A stretch of DNA of 64,000 bases from JANNPJ01 sp965200525 (GTDB lineage: Bacteria; Actinomycetota; Actinomycetes; Actinomycetales; Kineosporiaceae), in NCBI GenBank assembly GCA_965200525.1, contig OZ241368.1, forward strand, positions 1,550,001 to 1,614,000. The letters are read 5' to 3'. The number at the start of each line of letters is the position of its first letter. The stretch's first letter is position 1. Below are positions 44,131 through 52,639 of this stretch, piece by piece. The position numbers and the translations under genes are program-made. The notes under the pieces are model-generated. The model ran no database searches. It was not told the origin of the DNA and worked only from the letters and a program-made list of their open reading frames with translations.

Positions 44131-45005
44131 CGGCCGGCCGGCCGGGAGTCGGTGTCCAGGCGGCCGACGACCAGGGGCACGTTGTCGATCAGCCGGGTCC
44201 GGCCGATCCGGGCCGCGACCAGCAGCACCGCCTCGCCGCGGTACCACTCGGGGACGTCGTCCAGCCTGTCCGGGCTGACCAGGACCAGGTAGTCGACCAG
44301 GGCCAGGGGCTCGCGGACCAGCACCTCGCGGGCAGCCCGGCGCACCCCGCTGGCCCCCTGCGGGCCGGCCTCGACCCCGGCCGTGAGCGCCTTCGACAGG
44401 GCCAGGGCGGCCTCCCGGTCGATCTCGCTGAGGTACATGTTGCGGCTGCTCAGGGCCAGCCCGTCGGGTTCGCGGACGGTCGGCACGGCCACGATCCGGC
44501 AGCGGAAGTCGAGGTCGCGCACCATCCGCCGGATCATCAGCAACTGCTGGGCGTCCTTCTGGCCGAAGAAGGCCAGGTCGGCCGCCGTCAGGTGGAGCAA
44601 CTTGGCCACCACGGTGAGCACGCCGTCGAAGTGCCCGGGCCGGGAGGCGCCTTCGAGCCGATCACCGAGCCGGCCCGCGGTCACCCGGATGCCCGGGTCG
44701 CCGTCCGGGTAGATCACGTCCGGGGACGGCGCGAACACCAGGTCCACGCCTTCCTCGGTGCACAGCACCAGGTCGGCGTCGAAAGTGCGGGGGTACTTGG
44801 CCAGATCCTCACCCGGGCCGAACTGCAGCGGGTTGAGGAAGATGGTGACGATCACGGAGTCGGCGTGCTTGCGGGCCTGCCGAACCAGCTCGACGTGGCC
44901 GGAGTGCAGTGCCCCCATCGTCATCACCACGGCGACGGTGCCGGTCAAGCCGGCTCGCGCGGCGCCGAGTTCATCGCGGGTGCGGGCCACGGCGGTGAAG
45001 CTCAT
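44127..45005 (-). CDS. panC: Pantothenate synthetase
   Basis: 292 aa. Joins pantoate and beta-alanine. MTMGALHSGHVELVRQA (HIGH-like), FGPGEDLAKYPRTFDADL, RPGHFDGVLTVVAKLLH and LAFFGQKDAQQL are typical. TAGGTT seven bases before the ATG marks a leaderless promoter; nadB and nadC follow by overlaps, so vitamin B5 and NAD genes share an operon, an arrangement seen in other actinobacteria. panB and panD are absent. Confidence 0.95.
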   Translation of the reverse strand: MSFTAVARTRDELGAARAGLTGTVAVVMTMGALHSGHVELVRQARKHADSVIVTIFLNPLQFGPGEDLAKYPRTFDADLVLCTEEGVDLVFAPSPDVIYPDGDPGIRVTAGRLGDRLEGASRPGHFDGVLTVVAKLLHLTAADLAFFGQKDAQQLLMIRRMVRDLDFRCRIVAVPTVREPDGLALSSRNMYLSEIDREAALALSKALTAGVEAGPQGASGVRRAAREVLVREPLALVDYLVLVSPDRLDDVPEWYRGEAVLLVAARIGRTRLIDNVPLVVGRLDTDSRPAGR

Positions 45006-45012
45006 ACCGACC

Positions 45013-45018
45013 AACCTA
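45013..45018 (-). promoter_or_regulatory. -10 box TAGGTT, leaderless panC start
   Basis: On the minus strand TAGGTT ends 7 nt before the panC ATG at 45005. Confidence 0.55.
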
Positions 45019-45136
45019 CCCGCCGCCGGGCGAACCGGCCGGTCACCCCGGGGCCGGTGCGGGTCAAGGCCGGTAGGGCGCCAGCAGGACCGACGGGACG
45101 AGCGTGATCGGGCCTGTGGACAACCGGGTGGGAGGC

Positions 45137-46060
45137 TCACTCGGCGTCGGCGCGCAGGGCCTCGAGCAGGGCCTCGGCGTCGTCGGCCCGCAGCCGGCCC
45201 GAGGCCAGCGCCCGGTCGGCCGTGGCCCGGGCCATCGCCCGGTAGGTCTCCAGCACGCCGGCCGACCCGCCGGCGGCCCGGTCGGCCCGGCCGATCGCCT
45301 CGACGTGCGAGGCCACCGTGCCCGCGTCGCCCCGGGCCACCGGGCCGGTCAGGGCGCCGTCGCCGGAGCGCAGGGCATTGTCCAGAGCGGCCGAGAGCAG
45401 CGGGCCGAGCACCCGGCCGGGCGACTCGACCCCGGCCTCGCGCAGCAGGTCGAGCGACTGCGCGACCAGGGTGACCAGGTGGTTCGAGCCGTGGGCCAGG
45501 GCCGAATGGTAGAGCCCGCGCATCTCCTCGGCGATCACCACCGGCTCGGCCCCCATCTCCACCACCAGGGCCTGCGCGATCGGCAGCACCGGGCCGGGCG
45601 CGGTGACGCCGAAGCAGCAGTCCGGCAACCGGGCCAGGTCGAGGCTGGTGCCGGTGAAGGTCATCGCCGGGTGCAGGGCCAGCGGGATCGCCCCGCAGCC
45701 GACCGCCGGCTCGAGCACCTTCCAGCCGTACCGCCCGCTGGTGTGCACCACCAGCTGCCCCGGCTGCCAGGCCCTCGTGGCGGCCAGGCCGGCGACCAGG
45801 TCGGGCAGGGCGTCGTCCGGGACCGTGATCAGCACCAGCTCGGCCCGTTCCACGATCTGCGGGACGTCGAGCACGGGGATCCCGGGCAGCAGGGCGTCGG
45901 CCCGCTCCCGGCTGGCCGCCGAGACGGCGCTGACCCCGACCACGGCGTGCCCAGCGGCCCGCAGGGCCGAGCCGAGCACGGCCCCGACCCGCCCGGCGCC
46001 GATCACGCCGACCCCGAGCCGGCCCGGCCGGCGCTCCGGCGGCACTCCGGTTACTGACAC
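45137..46060 (-). CDS. Rossmann-like / DUF2520 protein, possible ketopantoate-reductase-like
   Basis: 307 aa. N-terminal Rossmann domain GVGVIGAGRVGAVLGSALRAAG and a C-terminal DUF2520 helical domain (GLYHSALAHGSNHLVTLVAQSL, SPGRVLGPLLSAALDNAL). The fold is that of 6PGDH/ketopantoate reductases. It occupies the site next to panC as Rv3603c does in mycobacteria, so a role in pantothenate synthesis is plausible but unproven. GTG start with TAGCCT six bases upstream (leaderless). Confidence 0.82.
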   Translation of the reverse strand: MSVTGVPPERRPGRLGVGVIGAGRVGAVLGSALRAAGHAVVGVSAVSAASRERADALLPGIPVLDVPQIVERAELVLITVPDDALPDLVAGLAATRAWQPGQLVVHTSGRYGWKVLEPAVGCGAIPLALHPAMTFTGTSLDLARLPDCCFGVTAPGPVLPIAQALVVEMGAEPVVIAEEMRGLYHSALAHGSNHLVTLVAQSLDLLREAGVESPGRVLGPLLSAALDNALRSGDGALTGPVARGDAGTVASHVEAIGRADRAAGGSAGVLETYRAMARATADRALASGRLRADDAEALLEALRADAE

Positions 46061-46066
46061 CCCTGC

Positions 46067-46072
46067 AGGCTA
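46067..46072 (-). promoter_or_regulatory. -10 box TAGCCT, leaderless DUF2520 start
   Basis: On the minus strand TAGCCT ends 6 nt before GTG 46060. Confidence 0.5.
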
Positions 46073-46110
46073 CGACCTGCCGGCACCCAGGCCGACGACC
46101 AGCCCAGGAT

Positions 46111-46464
46111 CTACTCGACGCCGAAGCCGTCGGCCAGGCGGTGGAAGCGCGCCGCCTCGACCCCGGCACTGCGGCGCTCGAGGGTGCGGGCCAAGGCCCG
46201 GTGGGCCCAGCCGTTGGCCGGCGCCTGGTCGACCAGCCGGCGCAGCACCCGCTCGGCGTTGCCCAGCTGGGCCGAGGCGAAGTAGGCCTGGGCCAGAACC
46301 TCGAGGAAGGCCTCGGGGATCGGGTCGAGCTGTTCCAGCGGAGCGGCGATCGCGGCCGCCTCGATCGGGCGGCGCTCCTGCATCAGGGCCACCGCCTGGC
46401 GGTAGGCGTCGTGGGTGTTCTCGTCCTCGCTCGGGACCGGTCGGGTCGGGGTCTGCTCATTCAC
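46111..46464 (-). CDS. Small TPR-repeat protein
   Basis: 117 aa, all-helical. AIAAPLEQLDPIPEAFLEVLA, AYFASAQLGNAERVLRRLV and WAHRALARTLERRS form about two and a half TPR-like repeats. Likely a scaffold protein; similar tetratricopeptide genes occur near DUF2520 in other actinobacteria from memory, not verified. GTG start at 46464; ATG at 46460 is out of frame. Confidence 0.7.
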   Translation of the reverse strand: MNEQTPTRPVPSEDENTHDAYRQAVALMQERRPIEAAAIAAPLEQLDPIPEAFLEVLAQAYFASAQLGNAERVLRRLVDQAPANGWAHRALARTLERRSAGVEAARFHRLADGFGVE

Positions 46465-46503
46465 GTTCCGGTAACCGATCCGCCGCCGGCCTCATTCCAT
46501 GAC

Positions 46504-46509
46504 TACCCT
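46504..46509 (+). promoter_or_regulatory. -10 box TACCCT, leaderless start
   Basis: TACCCT ends 7 nt before GTG 46517, which favours that start over the ATG at 46499. Confidence 0.5.
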
Positions 46510-46516
46510 GACCGGC

Positions 46517-47257
46517 GTGGGTCGTCATGAACGCATCGCTGAGCTGGTCGCCCTCGATCGCGCCGGGCTGGAGGTGGCCGACCTCGCCACCGGCCCCGGC
46601 CGGACGGTGCGGGCGTTACTGGCCGCCGCCACGGCACCGGTGCGGGTGCACGCCGTCGACACCGCGTCGTCCCTGGACGACGAGGTGTTGCACGATGCCC
46701 GGGTCCGCTCGGTGATCGCCGACCTGGACCAGCCGCTGCCGTTCGCCGACGCCGCCCTCGACCGGGTGATCTCGCTCAACGTGGCCGAGCACCTGGCCGA
46801 CCCGGCCGCCCACCTGCTCGAGTGCTACCGAGTGCTGCGCCCCGGCGGCCTGCTGGTCCTGGCTCACAGCGACTGGGACACCGTGCTTTTCGCCGGCGAC
46901 GACGACACCCTGACCCGGACCCTGGTGGACCGGTTCGTCTCCACCGTGCCGTTGTGGGCCGAGCGGGCCGACGGCTTCATGGGCCGCAAGCTGCTCGGCC
47001 TGGCCACCCGATCGCCGTTCGAGCTGGTCACCGCCGAGACCTGGGCCGACGCCCACCGCCGGTTCGACAAGGGCTCGGTCGGCTGGAAGGTCGCGATGGG
47101 CGTGCTGGCCGCGACCAAGGACGATCCCGAGCTGGCCGGCAAGGCCGTCGGCTGGGTCGAGAGCCTGGCCCGGTCGGCGGCCGAGGGGCACTTCCTGTTC
47201 GCGGTGACCGACGTCGCCCTGGTGCTGCGCCGGGGCGAGCCGGCGGTCGGCGACTGA
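46517..47257 (+). CDS. Class I SAM-dependent methyltransferase (methyltransferase-11 type)
   Basis: 246 aa. Motif I reads VADLATGPGRTVRALLA, motif II VHAVDTASSLDDEVL, the post-motif ISLNVAEHLADPAAHLLE and ECYRVLRPGGLLVLAHSDWD; FAGDDDTLTRTLVDRF follows. Similar to small-molecule N- or C-methyltransferases; substrate unknown. The MidA-like gene starts 8 bp after its stop, so both form one operon. Confidence 0.78.
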   Translation: MGRHERIAELVALDRAGLEVADLATGPGRTVRALLAAATAPVRVHAVDTASSLDDEVLHDARVRSVIADLDQPLPFADAALDRVISLNVAEHLADPAAHLLECYRVLRPGGLLVLAHSDWDTVLFAGDDDTLTRTLVDRFVSTVPLWAERADGFMGRKLLGLATRSPFELVTAETWADAHRRFDKGSVGWKVAMGVLAATKDDPELAGKAVGWVESLARSAAEGHFLFAVTDVALVLRRGEPAVGD

Positions 47258-47265
47258 ACCGTCCC

Positions 47266-48177
47266 GTGAACCCGGGCCCCGCCGCGCCCTGGCAACGGGC
47301 CTGGGAGTTGGCACTGTACGGAACGACCGGATTTTACCGCCGTCCGGAGGGCCCGGCCGGGCACTTCCGGACCGCGAGTCACGCCGGCCCGGCCGACCTG
47401 GCCGTGGCCCTGAGCCGGCTGGCCACGGAGCTGGACTGCGCGGCGATCGTGGACGTCGGGGCCGGGCGGGGCGAGCTGCTGACCGCCCTGGCCCGGCGGC
47501 CCGGGTCGCTGCGGTTGCACGGGGTCGACGTCGTCGCCCGCCCGGCCGGGCTGCCGGCCCGGGTCGGCTGGTCCGCCGGCCTCGACGCGACCGGCGACGA
47601 ACTGGACCGGGCCCTGCCCGGAGCCCTGGTGATCGGCTGGGAGCTGCTCGACGTCGTCCCGACCCCGATTCTCGAACTGGACGACGGCGTGGCCCGCACG
47701 GTGCTGGTGGAACCCGCGACCGGCCGGGAGCAGCTCGGCGAGCCGGCGAGCCGGGCCGACCAGGCCTGGTGCGAGCGCTGGTGGCCGATCGAAGCGGGCT
47801 CGGACGGGGACCGGATCGAGGTCGGCGCCCCCCGCGACCGGTTCTGGGCCGCGCTCACCGAGCGGGCCGCCGTCGCCGGCGCCGGTGCCCTGCTGGCCGT
47901 CGACTACGCCCACCGGCGCGACGATCGGCCGGCGGCCGGCAGTCTGACCGGTTTCCAGGCGGGCCGGGCGGTGCCGCCCCGGCCGGACGGCTCGATGGAC
48001 CTGACCACCCACGTGGCGATCGACGCGGTGGCCGCGGCCGGGCTGGCCGCCGGGGCCACGTCGTCCACCCTGACCAGCCAGCACGAGGCGTTGCGGGCGC
48101 TCGGCGTCACCCGGGCCGAGCTGCTCGACCCCGGTGGTCTGGGCGGGTTCAGCTGGCTCGTGCAGTCACTGCGGTGA
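47266..48177 (+). CDS. MidA/NDUFAF7-like SAM-dependent methyltransferase
   Basis: 303 aa. YGTTGFYRRPEGPAGHFRTA is the family N-terminus (substrate-arm region), IVDVGAGRGELLTALA the SAM site, and VIGWELLDVVPTP the ELLD segment. This family includes NDUFAF7/MidA, which dimethylates an arginine of the complex I subunit NDUFS2, the NuoD homologue. A stand-alone nuoD lies 2 kb downstream on the same strand, so NuoD is a plausible substrate. GTG 47266 is chosen; a longer upstream frame is spurious. 3' end overlaps the PH-domain gene by 12 bp. Confidence 0.78.
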   Translation: MNPGPAAPWQRAWELALYGTTGFYRRPEGPAGHFRTASHAGPADLAVALSRLATELDCAAIVDVGAGRGELLTALARRPGSLRLHGVDVVARPAGLPARVGWSAGLDATGDELDRALPGALVIGWELLDVVPTPILELDDGVARTVLVEPATGREQLGEPASRADQAWCERWWPIEAGSDGDRIEVGAPRDRFWAALTERAAVAGAGALLAVDYAHRRDDRPAAGSLTGFQAGRAVPPRPDGSMDLTTHVAIDAVAAAGLAAGATSSTLTSQHEALRALGVTRAELLDPGGLGGFSWLVQSLR

Positions 48178-49653
48178 GCCGGGGTCCGGCCGCGACTGCA
48201 TCCACCGCTCGGGGCCGGCCGCATTGCGGGCCCCCTCGGCCCGGACCGACTGCTCGGCCAGCAGAGTGGTCGCGGCCCGCGCGTCCAGGTGGGCGGCCAC
48301 CGGGCCGACCGGCCCGTCGGTGGAGTGCAGCTCGAACGAGGCCAGCCCGAGCCGGCGTTGCAGCGGCCCCTGGGTCAGGCCCAGGCTCTGGGTCCGGGCG
48401 TGCGGGACGACGTCGAGCGAGCGGCGCAGCACCCCGCGCCGGATCAGCAGCGCGTGCCCGGTCACCCGCACCCCGGAGCGACGCCAGCTGATCGGGTCGA
48501 CCCAGCGCGACCGGCGGGGCGCGACCAGGAACCCGTGGGCCTCGCCCGCCCCGATCAGGCCGGCCTCGATCACCGACCACGGGTTCTCTCCCGGCCCGAC
48601 CCCGAGATCGGGCAGCACCAGGGCCAGCACGGCCACCGCGTCGTACCGGGAACCGACCGGCAGCAGAGTGTTTCCGGACTCGTCCTTGGTGTCCGAACCG
48701 CTGCCGCCGGAGTACCCGGCGATGTTGACCCGGACCGACCACCAGTCGGCCGAGCGCCAGAGCAGGCCCTGGCTCAGCCGGATCGCCTGCACCCGGCCCG
48801 GCGGCACGGTCTGGGTCCGCTGCTCGAGCAGGCCGTGGCGCAGCCGCAACCCGTCCGGCGAGGTCGCCACCCGGAAGCCGAAACCGCCGTTGAACCGGCC
48901 CCAGACCAGCCCGGCCACACCGAGCACGGTCGGGAAGACGCCGACCACCGGGCCCGGGTCGTGGACCACGACCGAGGCGATCACGAACCCGGCCACGCCG
49001 CAGACCAGGCCGAGGGCCGGCCCGCTGAGCGCCAGCGAGCCGATCAGCCGGCCGACCGGCACGTCCAGCGCCTGGTGCTCCGGGGCCTCCGGGGCCCGGA
49101 CGCCCTCGTAGTGCACCCCGGCCGCCTCGGCGATCAGGTGATTGCGCAGCCCGAGGGCTTCGTCCTCACGCAGGAACGACAGGGCCACGCTGGAGTCGTT
49201 GCCGCCCGCCACTTCGAGGGTGAGCCGGGCCAGACCGGCCAGCCGGGCGATGAACGGCTGGGCCACGTCGACGGTCTGCAGCCGGTCGAGGCGGGCCCGG
49301 CGGTACTGCTTGAACAGGACGCCGGAATGCAGCTCGAGGGCCTCGTCGGCGACCCGGAACCGGGTCGTCCGCCAGGAGAGCACGGCCAGGCCGATCCCGG
49401 CGGCCAGCACGACCAGGACGATCGCCCCGCCTCCGGCCAGCAGCCGGCCGGAGGCGTCGGGCCGGTGCACGTCGGGCAGGCCGTCACCTCGCAGCACGTT
49501 GTCGCCCCAGCCCTGGACCACGAAGACCAGCACCACGACCAGGACCCGCCAGGACCGGACCAGCGGGGTGAGCGGATGCATCCGGTGCCACTCCCCGTCG
49601 GCCAGCCCCCAGCCGGGCTGCAGACCGGCCGGTGGATCCGTCGGATCGCTCAC
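48166..49653 (-). CDS. Multi-span PH-domain membrane protein (YdbT-like, bPH2)
   Basis: 495 aa. Three bacterial PH (bPH2) repeats: TTRFRVADEALELHSGVLFKQ, DGLRLRHGLLEQRT, and GVRVTGHALLIRRGVLRRSLD, interleaved with pairs of membrane spans (residues ~30-50, ~73-93, ~220-260, ~360). This is the YdbT architecture, found beside YdbS in many Gram-positives. GTG start overlaps the YdbS-like stop (GTGA). Function uncertain; Bacillus homologues affect resistance to a bacteriocin. Confidence 0.85.
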   Translation of the reverse strand: MSDPTDPPAGLQPGWGLADGEWHRMHPLTPLVRSWRVLVVVLVFVVQGWGDNVLRGDGLPDVHRPDASGRLLAGGGAIVLVVLAAGIGLAVLSWRTTRFRVADEALELHSGVLFKQYRRARLDRLQTVDVAQPFIARLAGLARLTLEVAGGNDSSVALSFLREDEALGLRNHLIAEAAGVHYEGVRAPEAPEHQALDVPVGRLIGSLALSGPALGLVCGVAGFVIASVVVHDPGPVVGVFPTVLGVAGLVWGRFNGGFGFRVATSPDGLRLRHGLLEQRTQTVPPGRVQAIRLSQGLLWRSADWWSVRVNIAGYSGGSGSDTKDESGNTLLPVGSRYDAVAVLALVLPDLGVGPGENPWSVIEAGLIGAGEAHGFLVAPRRSRWVDPISWRRSGVRVTGHALLIRRGVLRRSLDVVPHARTQSLGLTQGPLQRRLGLASFELHSTDGPVGPVAAHLDARAATTLLAEQSVRAEGARNAAGPERWMQSRPDPGSPQ

Positions 49654-50162
49654 AGGCCGGCCAGCCGGGCCTGGCCCCGGGAGGCCAGCCGGTCCCGCAG
49701 CCGGGCCGCCTCGGCCGCGCTCAGCCCCGGGATCCGCGCGTCCGAACCGGCCGAGGCGGTATGCAACTGCACCTGAGCGACGTCGAAAGCCCGCTCCAGC
49801 GGCCCGGCTTTGACGTCGACGAACTGCATCCGGCCGTAGGGCACCACCACCAGTTCGCGGAACATCAGCCCCCGCCGGATGAGCAGGTCGTCGGCCCGCT
49901 CGGCGTAGCCCCAGGCCCGCACCTGACGGCCGATCGTGAACCAGCAGAATCCGGCCGCCGCCACCGCCGGAGCGACCAGCACCCAGAACCAGACCCAGTG
50001 GGTGAGGACGGCCAGCACGATCAGCACCACTAGCCCCACCACCAGTTCGGCCAGCAGCAGGGTGCGGCGCACGGTGGCCAGCCGGGGCGAGACCCGGCTC
50101 CAGTCGATGCCGGCCGGGTCGAACACGTCCTCGGCGGCTGCTTCCGGAGCGGGTGACGTCAT
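49650..50162 (-). CDS. Single PH-domain membrane protein (YdbS-like)
   Basis: 170 aa. Two spans (LLLAELVVGLVVLIVLAVL, WVWFWVLVAPAVAAAGFCWF) then one bPH2 domain (ERADDLLIRRGLMFRELVVVPYGRMQFVDV). Typical YdbS partner of the downstream YdbT-like gene, which overlaps it by 4 bp. Divergent from nuoD with a 39-bp gap. Confidence 0.85.
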   Translation of the reverse strand: MTSPAPEAAAEDVFDPAGIDWSRVSPRLATVRRTLLLAELVVGLVVLIVLAVLTHWVWFWVLVAPAVAAAGFCWFTIGRQVRAWGYAERADDLLIRRGLMFRELVVVPYGRMQFVDVKAGPLERAFDVAQVQLHTASAGSDARIPGLSAAEAARLRDRLASRGQARLAGL

Positions 50163-50201
50163 CTCCGCAGCATTTCACAGCACCATGGCAGACTCGCGGG
50201 C

Positions 50202-51392
50202 ATGAATCCGACGCCGCCCGCGAGCGCCCCCGACGCCGTCCGGTCCCTGACCGTCGGGCTGGGGGCGGGCGGACTGGCGACGTCCGACATGGTGCTGAAC
50301 ATCGGCCCCCAGCACCCGGCCACGCACGGTGTGCTCCGGCTACGGATCGTCGTGGACGGCGAGAAGATCGTCAGCGCCGAACCGATCGTCGGCTACATGC
50401 ACCGGGGCGCCGAGAAGCTGTTCGAGGTGCGCGACTACCGGCAGATCATCGTGCTGGCCAACCGGCACGACTGGCTCTCGGCGTTCGCCAATGAGCTCGG
50501 GGTGGTGCTGGCGGCCGAGAAGATGCTCGGGATGGAGGTGCCGGAGCGGGCGATCTGGGCCCGCACCCTGCTGGCCGAGCTGAACCGGGTGCTCAACCAC
50601 CTGATGTTCCTCGGCTCGTACCCGCTCGAGCTGGGTGCCATCACGCCGGTGTTCTACGCCTTCACCGAGCGCGAAGAGCTGCAGGCGGTGATGGAGGAGG
50701 TCTCCGGCGGCCGGATGCACTACATGTTCAACCGGGTCGGCGGCCTCAAGGAGGACCTGCCCGCCGGTTGGCTGAACCGGGTGCTGGCCACCACCGCCTC
50801 GGTCCGCCGGCGACTGCCCCGGCTGGAGGCGATGATTGTCGGCAACGAGATCCTGCGGGCCCGGACCCGCGGCGTCGGCGTCCTCGACCGGGCCACGGCC
50901 GCGGCCTACGGGGTGAGCGGTCCGGTCGCCCGGGCCAGTGGGCTCGACCTGGATCTGCGCCGGGACGAGCCCTACCTGGCCTACGGCGATCTGTTCACCG
51001 CCGACGGCCCGGGCCGGGTGGTGACCCGGACCGAGGGCGACTGCCTGGCTCGGTTCGAGGTGCTGATGGAGCAGGTGCACGTCAGCCTCGACCTGATCGA
51101 GGTCTGCGTCGACCGGATGCGCTCGCTGGCCCCGGGCCCGATCAACGTGCGGCTGCCCAAGGTGCTGCGGGTGCCGGAGGGGCAGATCTACTCCTGGACC
51201 GAGAACCCGCTCGGGCTGAACGGGTACTACCTGGTGTCCCGGGGCGACAAGGTGCCCTGGCGGCTGAAACTGCGCTCGGCCTCGTTCAACAACGTCCAGG
51301 TGCTGAGCCAGTTGCTGCCCGGCTGCCTGATCTCCGACATGGTCGCCGTCCTGGGCTCGACCTTCTTCGTCGTCGGGGACGTCGACAAGTAG
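50202..51392 (+). CDS. nuoD: Stand-alone NADH-quinone oxidoreductase subunit D paralogue (NuoD2)
   Basis: 396 aa of the 49-kDa complex I / NiFe-hydrogenase large-subunit family. MVLNIGPQHPATHGVLRLRI is the conserved N-terminal strand with the quinone-site His; IVGYMHRGAEKLFE, LNRVLNHLMFLGSYPLELGA and SDMVAVLGSTFFVVGDVD follow. No other nuo gene is in the window. The segment QIIVLANRHDWLSAF aligns, from memory, with Thermus Nqo4 NITYTPRMDYL, giving Leu at the quinone-binding Tyr. A CAGACT box seven bases before the ATG is a poor -10. The product may form an alternative complex I or another assembly. Confidence 0.88.
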   Translation: MNPTPPASAPDAVRSLTVGLGAGGLATSDMVLNIGPQHPATHGVLRLRIVVDGEKIVSAEPIVGYMHRGAEKLFEVRDYRQIIVLANRHDWLSAFANELGVVLAAEKMLGMEVPERAIWARTLLAELNRVLNHLMFLGSYPLELGAITPVFYAFTEREELQAVMEEVSGGRMHYMFNRVGGLKEDLPAGWLNRVLATTASVRRRLPRLEAMIVGNEILRARTRGVGVLDRATAAAYGVSGPVARASGLDLDLRRDEPYLAYGDLFTADGPGRVVTRTEGDCLARFEVLMEQVHVSLDLIEVCVDRMRSLAPGPINVRLPKVLRVPEGQIYSWTENPLGLNGYYLVSRGDKVPWRLKLRSASFNNVQVLSQLLPGCLISDMVAVLGSTFFVVGDVDK

Positions 51393-51416
51393 CACACGCC
51401 GGGCCGGCCTGATCTG

Positions 51417-51463
51417 AGTGCCGGTCAGTGCCGGTCAGTGTCGGTCAGTGCCGGTCAGTGCCG
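51417..51463. repeat. 10-bp tandem repeat GTGCCGGTCA
   Basis: About five head-to-tail units with one substitution, spanning the nuoD / beta-helix gap and running over the stop codon of the beta-helix gene (stop at 51455-51457). Confidence 0.8.
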
Positions 51464-52639
51464 GCAGGCGATGTTGGTCAGCCCCTGGGCGGCGCCGGTC
51501 TGCTTGTTGTCGCACATCACCACGTTGCCGCTGTGGGTCTTGGTCACGTGGATCGCCAGGCCGCCCGCGTCGACCTCGGAGAGGTTGACGGCGAACAGGT
51601 TCCGGTAGCCCTGGCCGTCGACGATCTCGTGCACCTGGTAGCCGTCGAGCGGGGTGTGGGCCCCGGTGTTGCCGACGATCAGCCAGCCGTTGCCCTTGAC
51701 GTCGACCCACGAGTCGGCCCCGGTGATGGCGCTGCCGTCGAACGTGTTGGCACTGACCACGCCGCTGCTGGTGCCTTCCTTGATGTCGATCGACTCGCTG
51801 GTGGTGGCCGAGATCGAGTTGCCGATCACGAAATTACCGTCGCTGTGGTCGGGTTGGCAGTTGTTCACCTCGCACCAGTTGCTCTCGGCCGTACCGATGT
51901 ACACGCCCTCGCCGAACTTCGGCTTGCGCATCCCGGTCTGGCGCACGGTCAGCCCGCGGACGACGTTCGCGGTGCTGCCCCGCCGCAGATGCACCGCCTC
52001 GTCACCGATCTGCTGTACCAGCAGGCTCTGCAGCGCGACCCCGGTGACGCCGTCCAGCATCACGCCCTTCTGGCCGTCCTGAACCGTGAAACCGGCCACC
52101 CGCCAGTACTTCGAGCCGTTCAGGTGCAGGGTGTACCCGTTCTTGACACCACCGGCGTCGAGGATCGCGGTCCGCGGGCCGCACAGGTAGATCGGCTTCT
52201 TGGCGGTGCCGCTGACCGTGGCCTCGAACTCGCCCTGATAGGTACCGGCGGCCAGGCCGATCACGGAGCCCGGCCGGGCCGCGGCGAGCGCCGCCTTCAG
52301 CTGATCAGCCGTGGAGACCTTGACCTTGGCCGCCGGGCAGGTGAACTTGGCGATCGGCGGCTTGGCCGCCTTCGTCACCTTGGGCAGGCTGCCGGTGGAA
52401 GCCGACGGACTGGCCACCGCGATCGCACCGGTCGGCAGCACAGTGGGTTCGGGCGAGACCGTGGTCGAGCTCGTGGTCGGTGTCTGCTCGGCCGGCAGGG
52501 TCCGGCTGGCCAGGGCCGAGCTGCTCTCGTGGGACTGCTGACCACCCACCGCCCAGCCGGCCACGAAGGTCAGGATCATGCCCAGGACGGCGGCCACCAG
52601 GACCGGCACGCCGCCGGTCCGACCCCCACCGGCGTTCAT
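51455..52639 (-). CDS. Membrane-anchored right-handed parallel beta-helix protein (pectate-lyase-like)
   Basis: 394 aa. N-terminal span LVAAVLGMILTFVAGWAVGG, a Ser/Thr/Pro linker, then from VSTADQLKAALAAARPGSVIG a pectate-lyase/chondroitinase-B-like beta-helix (LAAGTYQGEFEATVSG, ILDAGGVKNGYTLHL, GFTVQDGQKGVMLDGV). Cysteines (FTCPAA, YLCGPR, WCEVNNC, VMCDNK, IACRH) suggest disulphides. No clear catalytic signature. Start overlaps the upstream beta-helix stop (ATGA). Probably acts on a polysaccharide outside the cell. Confidence 0.85.
   Translation of the reverse strand: MNAGGGRTGGVPVLVAAVLGMILTFVAGWAVGGQQSHESSSALASRTLPAEQTPTTSSTTVSPEPTVLPTGAIAVASPSASTGSLPKVTKAAKPPIAKFTCPAAKVKVSTADQLKAALAAARPGSVIGLAAGTYQGEFEATVSGTAKKPIYLCGPRTAILDAGGVKNGYTLHLNGSKYWRVAGFTVQDGQKGVMLDGVTGVALQSLLVQQIGDEAVHLRRGSTANVVRGLTVRQTGMRKPKFGEGVYIGTAESNWCEVNNCQPDHSDGNFVIGNSISATTSESIDIKEGTSSGVVSANTFDGSAITGADSWVDVKGNGWLIVGNTGAHTPLDGYQVHEIVDGQGYRNLFAVNLSEVDAGGLAIHVTKTHSGNVVMCDNKQTGAAQGLTNIACRH

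Noticed and set aside
45115..45123. TGTGGACAA, the actinobacterial DnaA-box form, in the panC-DUF2520 gap
   Set aside because: Isolated single copy; expected by chance in a high-GC genome of this size.
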